Shown here piece by piece: positions 17,276-25,814 of a stretch of 64,000 bases of DNA. The stretch comes from Gemmatimonas sp. (GTDB taxonomy: Bacteria; Gemmatimonadota; Gemmatimonadetes; Gemmatimonadales; Gemmatimonadaceae), in contig JANYJW010000021.1 of NCBI GenBank assembly GCA_025361705.1, positions 1 through 64,000 on the forward strand. The letters are read 5' to 3'. The notes below the pieces were generated by a model. The model was given only the letters and a program-made list of their open reading frames with translations. It did no database searches and was not told the DNA's origin. The position numbers and the translations under genes are program-made. How positions within the stretch are numbered: position 1 is the first letter of the stretch; every line of letters starts with the position of its first letter.

Positions 17276-17805
17276 GGCACCGTACCCGACACGCGCTGCA
17301 CTTGCAGCGACAAGTGCGTGAAGCCGGCGAGCCGCGCCGTCGCCATGAAGCGCGACAGCAGGTCGTACCGCATCGTGCGGTCTCCCTGAATGGCGAGCGC
17401 CACCTTGAGCTCGCCGTCGGGCCCGACGCCCTGTGCGCCGCGCAGCGAGTCGGCCAGCGACTTCATGGCGCGATACAACGTGGGCACCTTGAGCGGCTGC
17501 CGCGCATCGTTGCTCGGCTCCGCCGCCGCATCGACGGTGTTCATCACCGGGTGACTGGCCAGCGTCACCGTGGCGCCGACGCCGAGCGTCAGCTGCGAGA
17601 GCGCCGGCATGCCGACCGTCGTCTGCGGCAGCGTCACGCCGGGCACCACCGGTGCGAGCTCGCCGACGGTCGCCGTCGTGAGCGTGAAGAAGACGATGGA
17701 CACGAACGTGTCGACCAGCGGCACGAGGTTCAGCTGCGTCACGCGGAACTTGCTGAACTGCTGGGCGCGCCGCGCGGCGCGCAGGTCGCGCGTGCGGTTC
17801 TTCAT
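17272..17805 (-). CDS. exbD: ExbD/TolR-family biopolymer transport protein (second copy)
   Basis: One N-terminal transmembrane helix with LNLVPLVDTFVSIVFFTL at about residues 25-42; Asp32 is in the position of the proton-carrying Asp of the family. A periplasmic domain follows. It differs from the other ExbD by a longer insertion after the helix (LPQTTVGMPALSQLTL). It overlaps both neighbours by 4 bp, so translation is coupled through ExbD-ExbD-AgmX. It partners ExbB in a proton-driven stator. Confidence 0.87.
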   Translation of the reverse strand: MKNRTRDLRAARRAQQFSKFRVTQLNLVPLVDTFVSIVFFTLTTATVGELAPVVPGVTLPQTTVGMPALSQLTLGVGATVTLASHPVMNTVDAAAEPSNDARQPLKVPTLYRAMKSLADSLRGAQGVGPDGELKVALAIQGDRTMRYDLLSRFMATARLAGFTHLSLQVQRVSGTVP

Positions 17806-18347
17806 GGCGTCGTCACCGGGGTGGCGCGCGACTTGGTGCCCAGCGCGATGCCGCTGAAGCGCGCCTTCTTGAGCCGCTCGAGCACGCGCACGATGTCGTC
17901 GTACGACACGTCGTCCGACGGAATCACCACCACGTCGCGGTTCTGCGGATAGCGCGACCGGAGTTCCGTCATCAGGGCCTGCAGCGAATCGAGCGCGCGC
18001 CCGTTGAGGCTGTCGATGCGCGTGTGAAATCCGCCCTCGGCCGAGTGCTCAATTTCCAGATGGTCGTTGGCAACGCGCACGGCGAGCAGCAGGTTGAGCA
18101 CGTCCTTTTCGCTCTTGAGCTGCTTCACCTGATCGGGGCTCGTCACCACCACGGGCGGCAGCACCAGGTCAAAGCTGGTGAGCGCGGCGAGCGCGGTGCC
18201 CGTGTACGTGAGCAGCGAGAAGAAGACGATGGACGTGAGGATGTCGACGAGCGGCACCAGGTTCAGGTGCCCGCCCTCCGCGCCCCCCATGCCCGTGCCG
18301 CGTTCGGCCCGGCGCAGTCGGGTGCGATGGAAATAGCTCGACGCCAT
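17802..18347 (-). CDS. exbD: ExbD/TolR-family biopolymer transport protein (first copy)
   Basis: A transmembrane helix with HLNLVPLVDILTSIVFFSLL (about 27-46) contains the conserved Asp35. The periplasmic domain ends with VVIPSDDVSYDDIVRVLERL, the usual ExbD C-terminal helix. The 181-residue length is typical. It lies 21 bp after ExbB and overlaps the next ExbD. Two non-identical ExbD genes with one ExbB match the AglR-AglQ-AglS gene set rather than a standard single TonB system. Confidence 0.88.
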   Translation of the reverse strand: MASSYFHRTRLRRAERGTGMGGAEGGHLNLVPLVDILTSIVFFSLLTYTGTALAALTSFDLVLPPVVVTSPDQVKQLKSEKDVLNLLLAVRVANDHLEIEHSAEGGFHTRIDSLNGRALDSLQALMTELRSRYPQNRDVVVIPSDDVSYDDIVRVLERLKKARFSGIALGTKSRATPVTTP

Positions 18348-18368
18348 CCGCGGATCCGGCGCGCTCGC

Positions 18369-18995
18369 CTATTCGGCGCGTTTGGTGGTGAGCGCGTTGA
18401 TCAGGCGCACCGAAAACTCGTCGACGCGCTCAATCATCCCCTCGGCCTGGCTCGACAGCCAGGCGTGCGCCACAGACAGCGGGATCGCCGTGAGCAGGCC
18501 GAAGCCCGTCGCGTTCAACGCAATCGCGATGCCGCCGGCGAGCCGCCCTGAGCGTTCGGCGGCCGAGACCATGGCCACCGATGCGAACGCTTCGCGCAGG
18601 CCAAAGATGGTGCCCAGCAGTCCCAGCAACGTCGCCACGTTGGCGAGCATCGGGAGATAATGCAGTCGGCGCGTCAGCCCCGGGATGGCGGCAAGTCCGG
18701 CCGCATCGGCTACGTTCTGCAAGTCGGACTCCGTGCGGCTCTGCGACTTCAGCACGTACTCGCCGATGTGCGGAATGGCACCCGGCACGCCACCACATGC
18801 CTTGGCCGCGTCGGCCATCTTGCCGCTCTCCACCAGCGTGAGCACGCGTTCCACGAACTCGCGCGAGTTGCCCTTGCTCTTGAAGACGAGCACCCAGACG
18901 CGCTCGAAGAAGACGGCCAGACCAAGCACGGCCACCACGAGGATGGCGTGCATGATGGGTCCGCCGCTGCGGTAGTACTCGAGCAGAGTGTTCAT
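18369..18995 (-). CDS. exbB: MotA/TolQ/ExbB proton-channel protein
   Basis: Three transmembrane segments: about residues 15-33, 110-130 (LPMLANVATLLGLLGTIFGL) and 150-172 (LAGGIAIALNATGFGLLTAIP). These carry the family's GLLGT and AL-T-GL-AIP signatures. A cytoplasmic loop separates helices 1 and 2. With the two ExbD proteins it should form the inner-membrane motor that uses the proton gradient. Its start overlaps the upstream small secreted protein by 4 bp. Confidence 0.92.
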   Translation of the reverse strand: MNTLLEYYRSGGPIMHAILVVAVLGLAVFFERVWVLVFKSKGNSREFVERVLTLVESGKMADAAKACGGVPGAIPHIGEYVLKSQSRTESDLQNVADAAGLAAIPGLTRRLHYLPMLANVATLLGLLGTIFGLREAFASVAMVSAAERSGRLAGGIAIALNATGFGLLTAIPLSVAHAWLSSQAEGMIERVDEFSVRLINALTTKRAE

Positions 18996-19342
18996 GGCGT
19001 GCGTGTCCTCCGGTCAGGGGCCGCGGCGGCCCGCGCTTCGGCACTGGCCGGAGCGGGCACCACCACGCTGGCGCGTGCCGCGCCCGTGGTATCGGCAAGG
19101 GTGATCAGCGCCGGCACGAGCAGACGCCGCGTGTACTGCGGCACCTCGCGCGGGCGCACGGTGATGACTTCGGGAGCCGGCGCCTGCGCGCGAATCTCCA
19201 CCGTGCGTCGCGGTTTGGGCGCCGGCGTTGCGCCGGGCGCGCCAGCGGGGGCCGTCGGTTGCTGCGCACGCACCGCCGCCGGGACGCACGCCAAGAGGGC
19301 GAGCGCCAGCAAGAGGTGGACGTGCGAAGAGCGTCTTGTCAT
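18992..19342 (-). CDS. Small secreted Pro/Ala-rich protein of the motor operon, unknown
   Basis: Residues 1-26 form a signal peptide (LLLALALLACVPAAVRAQQ; the Cys could instead be a lipobox). The mature part is about 90 residues, rich in Ala, Pro and Arg, without a recognised domain. ATG at 19342 is chosen because the frame upstream of it is encoded by heptamer array D and has no coding character. It overlaps exbB by 4 bp, so it is translated with the motor. A stator-associated or spacer role is possible; function is unknown. Confidence 0.65.
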   Translation of the reverse strand: MTRRSSHVHLLLALALLACVPAAVRAQQPTAPAGAPGATPAPKPRRTVEIRAQAPAPEVITVRPREVPQYTRRLLVPALITLADTTGAARASVVVPAPASAEARAAAAPDRRTRTP

Positions 19343-19370
19343 CGGTAATTGTGAAATGTAGTCAACGCAG

Positions 19371-19403
19371 CCCATCCGCCATCCGCCATCCGCCATCCGC
19401 CAA
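19371..19403. repeat. heptamer tandem array D (about 4 units)
   Basis: Three full GCCATCC units at 19378-19398 with a partial unit on each side. It ends at the stop codon (CTA, 19404-19406) of the TPR gene. On the sense strand GGATGGC repeats follow TAG directly, in the gap between two genes of the same operon. Confidence 0.9.
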
Positions 19404-22400
19404 CTACCCTCGCGCCGGCACTCCCTTGCCCTCAAGCGCTTCCTTCGCGCGCTGCACCCACCCATTTGCAAACCCGCCCTTCTCCGCCTTGTCCACCAAC
19501 GCCTGCCACGTCGTGCGCGCCGCGTCGAAGTATTGCTGCGCCTGCTGTGCCGACCCCTTCTGCGCCGCCGTGCGCTGGCCTTCGTTCAGGTCGACCGGCA
19601 GTTGCACGTCGCGCAGGAAGATCCCGTAGTGCCACTGCGCGAGCCCGGTCTGAAACGACGCCGCGGCCAGCCACTCCGGCGCGCCCGTCGCAATGGCGCG
19701 CGCAAAGATCTGCCCGAGCTGGCGCAGCAGCTGCTGCTTGGGCACGGACGCCTTGTCCACCCCGGCACGCGTGAGGTCGGTGCGCGTGGCAATCACCAGC
19801 TTCATCGCCTCGTAGCGCGGCCACAGTGCCATGCCCTCGCGATACGCCGCCTCGGCCACGCGCGCCGCGCAGCGGTCGGCCAGCCCTGGCGCGGGCCGCA
19901 CGCAGAGGCGCGACAGTTCCGTGTTTGCCGTCGTCGAGTCGCCGGCAACCGCCAACTGGTCGAGCCGCAGGCGCTGCGCGTCGGGCACGCGTGGATCGCG
20001 CGGAAAACGCTGCACAAACGCAGCAAAGGTGCGCGCGGCGTTGGCCGCGTCCTTGGCATCGCCATACGTCACCGCCGCGTTGTACGCCGCGTCGGCCGCC
20101 CGACGATCCTGCGCGTAGGCCACGCTCATCTGCTCGTACGCAGCGGCCGCCTCGGCGCGGCGACCCAGCGAGTCGAGCAGCACCGCGGTGCGGACCATCG
20201 CGTCGGCGCGCCCCGGCCACGCCGTGTTGGCCGCCGTCAGCTCGCGCAGCGCCGCCACCGCGCCCGCTGCATCGCCAATGTCAGAGAGCAACCGCGCGCG
20301 CACGGTGCGATAGGTGAACGTGTGCTGGTACGCCGGATACTCCTTGGCCAGCTTCGCAATGATATCTGCGGCGCGGCGGCGCGCTGTCGTGGACGACGCG
20401 GTGTCACCGCGCGCGCGCGAAAGACTGTCGGCCGCGAGGTGCATCTCGATGGCATTGCGCATGGCGTCGCCGGCGCGCACGGGATCGCCGATGTCGGCGG
20501 CGAGCGGCAGGTACACCTCGTCGGCGGCTCGCGCGTGGGCGCCCGCCTTTACCAGCGAGTCGGCGACGCGCGCCGCCGCACCAATGCGCGCGCCGGCGAT
20601 GGAATCGACCAGCGCCTTGCGCCCCGTCGTCTGGGCCGCGCGCTGGGCCGTGCCCCATTCCTGCTGCGCCTGTGCATACTGCCCCAGCTTGAAGCGCGCG
20701 TCGCCCACCAGCTTGCGGGCGTCGGTCGCAAACGCGTCCGACGGCCAGCGCGCGGCAAACGCATCAAACGACTGCGCCATCACGTCCCATCGCCGCGCCT
20801 CCGACGCGCGGCGCCCCTTGGCGATCATCGCCGAGCGCGCGTCGGCTTCCGGCGCCTGCGCCGCAAAGCGATCGGCGGCGGCAAACAACGAGTCCTGCAC
20901 CGACCGCTCTCCCGGCGCGTGCGCAAAGGCCGAATCGAGGGCGATCATCGCATTGCGCCGCGCGGCGGCCGCCACCACCGTGTCCACTCGCACGCCGGCA
21001 CGCGCGTACTCTGCGCCGGCCTGTGCAAACTCGCCCGCGCCAAACAGCGCCTCGGCGTACAGCAGGTGCATGTGCGGCGCACTGTCGGCGCGCGCGAACT
21101 CGCGCTGGTACCGCGCGAGCAGTTCCGACGCGTTGGCGAACACCGGCCGCCCTCCCTTGGGCGCCTTGGCCAGTTCAAAGTGCGCCGCGTCACGCAGCAT
21201 CCGTTCGCGCACGATGGCCGCGGTGGCCGAGCGCGCCGCGTTGGCGCGCCCCCATGGCGACTGTGGGGCGTAGGCGTCCACGAGCTGCAGGCGCGCGCCC
21301 TGCGCGCGCTCCTGCTCGAGCATCCGGTTCTGGTACAAGTCCACCAGCTCGCCTTGCGCGTTCAACGCCGCCGTGTCGAGCGGCGCCTGATCCACCACGG
21401 CGCGGAAGGCGAGTGCCGCACTGGCAAACTCGCCCTGCTCGCGCAGCGCACGCGCCACGCGCCGCAGCACGAGCAGGCGCGTCTGCAAGTCGGGGAGCGA
21501 CGCCAGGTACGCAATGGCGTCGTTGGCGCCGCCAATCTGCGTCAGCGCTATGGCCATGTAGTCAATGGCCTCGTCGCGCAACGCAAGGCGCGACTGCCGG
21601 TCGCGCGCCAGATGATCGTAGTCGGCGACGAGGCGCGCGAACATGTCCACGGCGCGCCGGTACTCCTCCGAACTCTGCCGCTCGGCCTGCACATAGCTCG
21701 ACCAGCCCAGCTTGTAGAGCGCCAGGTAGTACACGTCGCCGTCGCGCGGCGAGAGCGCGATGGCTTTCTCGTAGGCCGCCGATGCCTGTGCCAGCTGCGC
21801 GCGCCGCGCATCGCCGGCGGTGCGAATGGCCATCTCGAATCGCGTCTCACCCTGCCGGTAATACGACTCGGCGCGATAGTGCGATTTCTCGTCGGCAATC
21901 ACGCGATCCCACGCGCGTGCCGCCTCGTCCCAGCGCTGGTCGGTGAAGCTCAGCGACCCCATCGTGTACGCGGCCGCGTCGGCTTCGGCGTCACCGGGAT
22001 ACCGCGTGAGGAACTCCTCGAGCCGCGCGATGGCCGCCGTGTAGTCGGGACGATCCGCACCGGTGCCCGCGCGCTGCGCCGCGGAATACTCCGCGTCCGA
22101 CTGGCGCGCGAGCAGTTCGGCTTCCTGCAACACCGCGCGAGGCCGCAGCGCACTCTGCGGGTACCGCGTGGCCGCCGCGTTCAGCGCGGACATCGCGTCG
22201 GCACGAACCGGGGCCGCACCGGTGTGGTCCATCGCCTCAAAGAAACGCGCCGTGGCCGCACCGAACTCCGCCCCCTCAAGATCGCGCGCCAACACCGTAC
22301 GCCATTGGCGCACACGCACCCGCAACTCCTCGGCGACGACCGCAGCGGCCAGGCCCGAGGTACTGTCGCGACCAGCCGCCAGCGCATCGCGCGCCGCCTG

Positions 22401-23945
22401 CAAGTCGCGTTCGCGCGCACTCCACTCGGCGGCCACCCGATCGCGGGCGGCAATGGCCGCATGGCGCGCGCTGTCCTGCTGCACCTGCTGCACGGCGATG
22501 GCCGCGCGAAGCGCCGACAGCCGCGCGTGCAGGCTGTCGCGCCGCATCAGCACCGGCTGCCGCACCAAGCCCGAATCGAGCACCGCATCGGCGGCGTCCG
22601 CGATGGTCTGATACGCCGCAGCGGTCGTCATCTCGTCACGCGCCACCTGCGCTGCCGCGGGCGTCATGCTGCGCGACGCCGACACCAGGCTGTCCACCCG
22701 ACGGCCATTCGCCCGCGCCAGACCACGCACGGCGCCGATCTTGCCCAGCAGCGTCGCGCGATACTGCCGCACCGTGCGCGCAATCGATGAGTCGCGCTGC
22801 ATCAGCGAGTCGGCGAGTACCCGGGCTCCCCGCTCCGACACCGCCAGCGAATCGCGCATTGCGGTGGCGTACTGCACTAGTTGCTCCGCAGCGGCGCGGC
22901 GCGTCGCCTGCGTCTGCCGCGCCTCGTCCAGCGCCTGCTGCGCACGCGCCACACGCGCGTCGGCCTCGCGCAGCTCCACGGCGAGCGCGCGCACCCGCAC
23001 CGTGCCCTCGGGCGTGAAGGGCAGCCGCAACGCCGCCCGCACGCCAGCCGGCGCCACCGCGCCACCAACCGCCCGCTCGGCCAGAGTCAGTTCGGCCGTG
23101 GTGCGCACATGAAGCGCCGGCGCGCCCGCCAGCACGCGCACCGTGTCGGGATACGCGACCAACAGCCGCCCAGTGGCCGCGGCATCGCCGTACAGCAGTT
23201 CAAACGCACGCGCCGCCACAATCGCGTGAGCGGGCGCCTGCACCGTGCTGTCGAATGGCGCCGCAACCGCCGCTACGGCGGCCCGCGTGCTGTCGAGCGC
23301 CGCGGCAAACCACACGCGCGCACTGTCGGCACGCCCCGCCTCGAGATGCGCCTGCGCCGCCATCAACTGCGCCTCGCTGCGCCGCAGCGGTGATGCCGCG
23401 CGCGTGGCCAGCGCACCGAACTGCACCGCCGCCTGCGCAAACTGCCCGGCACGGAAGGTGCGCCCCGCCTCCTCGCTCGACTGTTGCTCTCCCGGATCGC
23501 CCACAGGCGCCGCGCGCTCGGCGGCCATCTCGCCCTGCTCGGCGCGCAACCGCGCCAGCCGCTCGCGAATTGCATCGGCATCCTGGCCCGATGCCCCGGC
23601 ACGCAACGCACGCTCGGCCACGGTGGCAAAGGCGTCCGTCTGCCCAAGGCGCCCGTAGGCCAGTGCGAGCGGCGTGAGCACCGTGGCATCGTCGGTTCCC
23701 GCGCGCTCCATGAACGCGCGCGCGCGCTCGAGGTGCGTCACGGCCGACAGCACGCGCCCCGACGCAAGTTCCTGCAGCGCAATGCGCCGCTCCGCGTCCT
23801 GCGAGCGTGCCGCATCGGCGCGCGGCGCCACCTGCTGCGCCGCCAGTACGCCCGGGCGAGCCACCAGCGCTGCCAGAGCCACCAGCGCCACCAGCGCCAC
23901 CCGCGCCATCCGCACCATCCGCCAAGCCAACGAGCGCAGCGTCAC
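19404..23945 (-). CDS. Giant secreted TPR protein (about 1513 residues)
   Basis: The start is a signal peptide (RMARVALVALVALAALVARPGVLAAQQ, about 12-38), then almost the whole length is helical with repeated TPR-like Ala/Arg-rich pairs, for example ALAYGRLGQTDAFATVAERA, YKLGWSSYVQAERQ, YAEALFGAGEFAQAGAEYAR and AAYNAAVTYGDAKDAANAAR. A coiled region lies at about 330-420. It would act as a periplasmic scaffold. The GTG at 23945 is chosen because it follows the previous stop by 13 bp with a GAGGG motif; the longer frame to 24062 overlaps the upstream gene. GltD, GltE and GltI of Myxococcus are comparable large TPR proteins, but homology was not tested. Confidence 0.8.
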   Translation of the reverse strand: MTLRSLAWRMVRMARVALVALVALAALVARPGVLAAQQVAPRADAARSQDAERRIALQELASGRVLSAVTHLERARAFMERAGTDDATVLTPLALAYGRLGQTDAFATVAERALRAGASGQDADAIRERLARLRAEQGEMAAERAAPVGDPGEQQSSEEAGRTFRAGQFAQAAVQFGALATRAASPLRRSEAQLMAAQAHLEAGRADSARVWFAAALDSTRAAVAAVAAPFDSTVQAPAHAIVAARAFELLYGDAAATGRLLVAYPDTVRVLAGAPALHVRTTAELTLAERAVGGAVAPAGVRAALRLPFTPEGTVRVRALAVELREADARVARAQQALDEARQTQATRRAAAEQLVQYATAMRDSLAVSERGARVLADSLMQRDSSIARTVRQYRATLLGKIGAVRGLARANGRRVDSLVSASRSMTPAAAQVARDEMTTAAAYQTIADAADAVLDSGLVRQPVLMRRDSLHARLSALRAAIAVQQVQQDSARHAAIAARDRVAAEWSARERDLQAARDALAAGRDSTSGLAAAVVAEELRVRVRQWRTVLARDLEGAEFGAATARFFEAMDHTGAAPVRADAMSALNAAATRYPQSALRPRAVLQEAELLARQSDAEYSAAQRAGTGADRPDYTAAIARLEEFLTRYPGDAEADAAAYTMGSLSFTDQRWDEAARAWDRVIADEKSHYRAESYYRQGETRFEMAIRTAGDARRAQLAQASAAYEKAIALSPRDGDVYYLALYKLGWSSYVQAERQSSEEYRRAVDMFARLVADYDHLARDRQSRLALRDEAIDYMAIALTQIGGANDAIAYLASLPDLQTRLLVLRRVARALREQGEFASAALAFRAVVDQAPLDTAALNAQGELVDLYQNRMLEQERAQGARLQLVDAYAPQSPWGRANAARSATAAIVRERMLRDAAHFELAKAPKGGRPVFANASELLARYQREFARADSAPHMHLLYAEALFGAGEFAQAGAEYARAGVRVDTVVAAAARRNAMIALDSAFAHAPGERSVQDSLFAAADRFAAQAPEADARSAMIAKGRRASEARRWDVMAQSFDAFAARWPSDAFATDARKLVGDARFKLGQYAQAQQEWGTAQRAAQTTGRKALVDSIAGARIGAAARVADSLVKAGAHARAADEVYLPLAADIGDPVRAGDAMRNAIEMHLAADSLSRARGDTASSTTARRRAADIIAKLAKEYPAYQHTFTYRTVRARLLSDIGDAAGAVAALRELTAANTAWPGRADAMVRTAVLLDSLGRRAEAAAAYEQMSVAYAQDRRAADAAYNAAVTYGDAKDAANAARTFAAFVQRFPRDPRVPDAQRLRLDQLAVAGDSTTANTELSRLCVRPAPGLADRCAARVAEAAYREGMALWPRYEAMKLVIATRTDLTRAGVDKASVPKQQLLRQLGQIFARAIATGAPEWLAAASFQTGLAQWHYGIFLRDVQLPVDLNEGQRTAAQKGSAQQAQQYFDAARTTWQALVDKAEKGGFANGWVQRAKEALEGKGVPARG

Positions 23946-23958
23946 CGTGCCGTCGCCC

Positions 23959-24629
23959 TCACGGCCCGGGCGAGCTGCTGGTCCACGTCGTGGCCACCAG
24001 CACGCCGCCACGCAGCGTGAACTCCACGTACGTGATCGACTTGGGTGCGGCCGGCACCTCAATGGACACCCCGGTGCTCAGCCCCTTGCCTGCCACCTGA
24101 AGCACCACCTTATGCGCCGACGGCGGCACTTCGCCGCGATACAACTCCTCGGCGGCGCCCGCGGCAGCACCTTGGCCTGCTCAGCGCCAATCGTATGCGT
24201 GCCCGCCGCTGCGCCATCGAGCAGCATCACCGTGCTCATTTCGCCCGCGGGCACCTGATCCATGCGCAGCAGCACCACGAGCACGCTCGCCCCCGGCTGA
24301 CGCGCCGCGTCGTCGAGCAGGCGGATGCGGTCGCGTTGCACGAGCAGCCGCGCCTGCGCCGAGTCGAGCAGCAGCTCGAGGCGCTGCAGGGCGCCAATTT
24401 CGCCACCCATCGCCAGCATCGTCGCGCGCTGCGCAATCTCCGCCGCCAGCTCGCGCTCCAGCCGCGCCTCCAACTCCAACCGCTGCTTGCGCGTTACATC
24501 GAGCTGTTCCTGCAGCGACTTCAGCTGCTTGGCCGGGTCCACCGGTTTCTGCTGCGCGCGCACGCCCAGCGGCACCGCCAAGACAGCGGCACCAAGCGCC
24601 AAGATCGAAAGGAGACGTCTACCGTTCAC
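23959..24629 (-). CDS. Secreted coiled-coil protein, broken by an apparent frameshift
   Basis: The N-terminal frame has a signal peptide (LLSILALGAAVLAVPLGVRAQQ) and a coiled coil (KQLKSLQEQLDVTRKQRLEL onward, residues about 30-110), and continues to THTIGAEQAK. From about 24165 that frame turns into an Arg-rich tail ending at 24078. The next frame instead reads GAAEELYRGEVPPSAHKVV to ITYVEFTLRGGVLVATTW, a well-formed end with its stop at 23959. One missing base in the interval 24150-24176 would join them. Sequencing error, mutation or recoding cannot be distinguished. The GTG at 24629 is preferred; an in-frame ATG at 24668 lies inside heptamer array E. Confidence 0.68.
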
Positions 24630-24654
24630 CGTTGTCCGTGCTAAAGTCGTGGAT

Positions 24655-24705
24655 CCGCCATCCGCCATCCGCCATCCGACGTCAGATGGCAGAAGGCAGA
24701 TGGCC
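24655..24705. repeat. heptamer array E with inverted flank
   Basis: Three GCCATCC units (24657-24677) are followed by GACGTC and degenerate inverted units (AGATGGC, AGGCAGATGGCC). It ends 5 bp from the stop codon of the barrel gene at 24711. The sequence GACGTCGGATGGCGGATGG is shared with copy F at 38538-38556. Confidence 0.85.
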
Positions 24706-24710
24706 GAACC

Positions 24711-25814
24711 TCACAGCGGCGGCTTCCTCGCATTGAGCCGCTCCTGCAGCCGCTTCAACGCATCCTGCTCCTCTTTGAGCTTCTGCTCCAGCAATTCCCG
24801 CTGCGCGCGCCGGTCGGCCTCCGTGGCGCCTTCCACGCTGCGCAACTGCAGCTCGAAGGCCGACACGCGCGCCTCGCCCGCCCGTATCTCGCGCATCAAC
24901 TGGTCGCGCTCGCGCTCCATTTGCGCCACGCGCTCTTCCATCTTGTTGCCGCGAGCCAACGCCAGCACGTTGGTCTGCCAGCCAATGCTGAATGCCGCCT
25001 TGCGGTACGACCACGACGTCGCGCTGGGGCTTCCCGCGTCGGCCTCGAGCAGGTAGGCCGCCACACGCAGGCCGCGCACCTCATACACCGCGCCCACGTT
25101 GAAATCCCACCCGTTGTGCTCGGCCATCAGCGCCAGCGTTGAAAAGCGCGACGTCGCAAAATCCACCTTTGCCCCGCCAAAGAACCCGCCAGTCGCGTGC
25201 TTGGCGTACGCAGCCCCGGCAGACCCCTTGTCCGAGAACAGGCCGTTGCCGGCACCCAGGTTCAGCGTCACCTGCGTCGCACCGCGCGCGCCGGGCTCGC
25301 TCACCGGGCCCATCGCGAAGGTGCGCGTGGCCACCGCATACAGCGTCGGCGACGTGTTGAACCCCGCCGTCCCCGGCTCGGCCCAGCGCGTCAGACCGCT
25401 CTCGTTGCCCACGTTGCGCATGCCCACCGCCATGCTGGGCAGCCAATGCACCAACCCCGTGCGGAAGGCGCCATCCATCTGGTCCCACAGCAGCCCCTTG
25501 GCAAACAACCCGCCCTTGAGATCGCTGGTAAACACCGACGCGCCCACCTCGGCGCGCCCCCACAGCGACGCGCTCACCGAGAAGTTGTAGCTCTGGCCGC
25601 TCCCCTTGGGCCCCAGGCGTGCGGTCGAATCCAACTGCACACGCGTGGCGTGGAACGACAGGTCGCCGCCCAGCGGCGCCACCCACGCGGCCGGCGTGTC
25701 AATGAGGCCGCTGTCCCAGTAGAGCGTGGGCGTGAACGTGGCGCGCTGCGCGGCGGCCGGTGCGGCCAGCACACCCAGCACCAGCACGCCCAGCACTATA
25801 CGGCGGCTCATCAC
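24711..25814 (-). CDS. Outer-membrane beta-barrel protein with C-terminal coiled coil (copy 2)
   Basis: Signal peptide at residues 1-23 (VLVLGVLAAPAAAQ). A beta-rich barrel-like region runs to about 285, with alternating hydrophobic strands such as VGASVFTSDLKGGLFAKG and FNVGAVYEVRGLRVAAYLL. The last 80 residues are a coiled coil (MEERVAQMERERDQLMREIR to LKEEQDALKRLQERL). It is a paralogue of the upstream gene: both share a TPTL-W/F-GLI-PAAWV start, LPSMAVGMRNVG and HNGWDFN/ENDGWDWN. The two overlap by 4 bp. The helical tail could reach into the periplasm towards the TPR protein. Confidence 0.8.
   Translation of the reverse strand: MMSRRIVLGVLVLGVLAAPAAAQRATFTPTLYWDSGLIDTPAAWVAPLGGDLSFHATRVQLDSTARLGPKGSGQSYNFSVSASLWGRAEVGASVFTSDLKGGLFAKGLLWDQMDGAFRTGLVHWLPSMAVGMRNVGNESGLTRWAEPGTAGFNTSPTLYAVATRTFAMGPVSEPGARGATQVTLNLGAGNGLFSDKGSAGAAYAKHATGGFFGGAKVDFATSRFSTLALMAEHNGWDFNVGAVYEVRGLRVAAYLLEADAGSPSATSWSYRKAAFSIGWQTNVLALARGNKMEERVAQMERERDQLMREIRAGEARVSAFELQLRSVEGATEADRRAQRELLEQKLKEEQDALKRLQERLNARKPPL

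Noticed and set aside
24078-24668. Programmed frameshifting in the coiled-coil gene
   Set aside because: The join lies in GGCCAAGGTGCTGCCGCGG, which has no slippery A/T heptamer and no obvious stimulator. A base loss or sequencing error is simpler.
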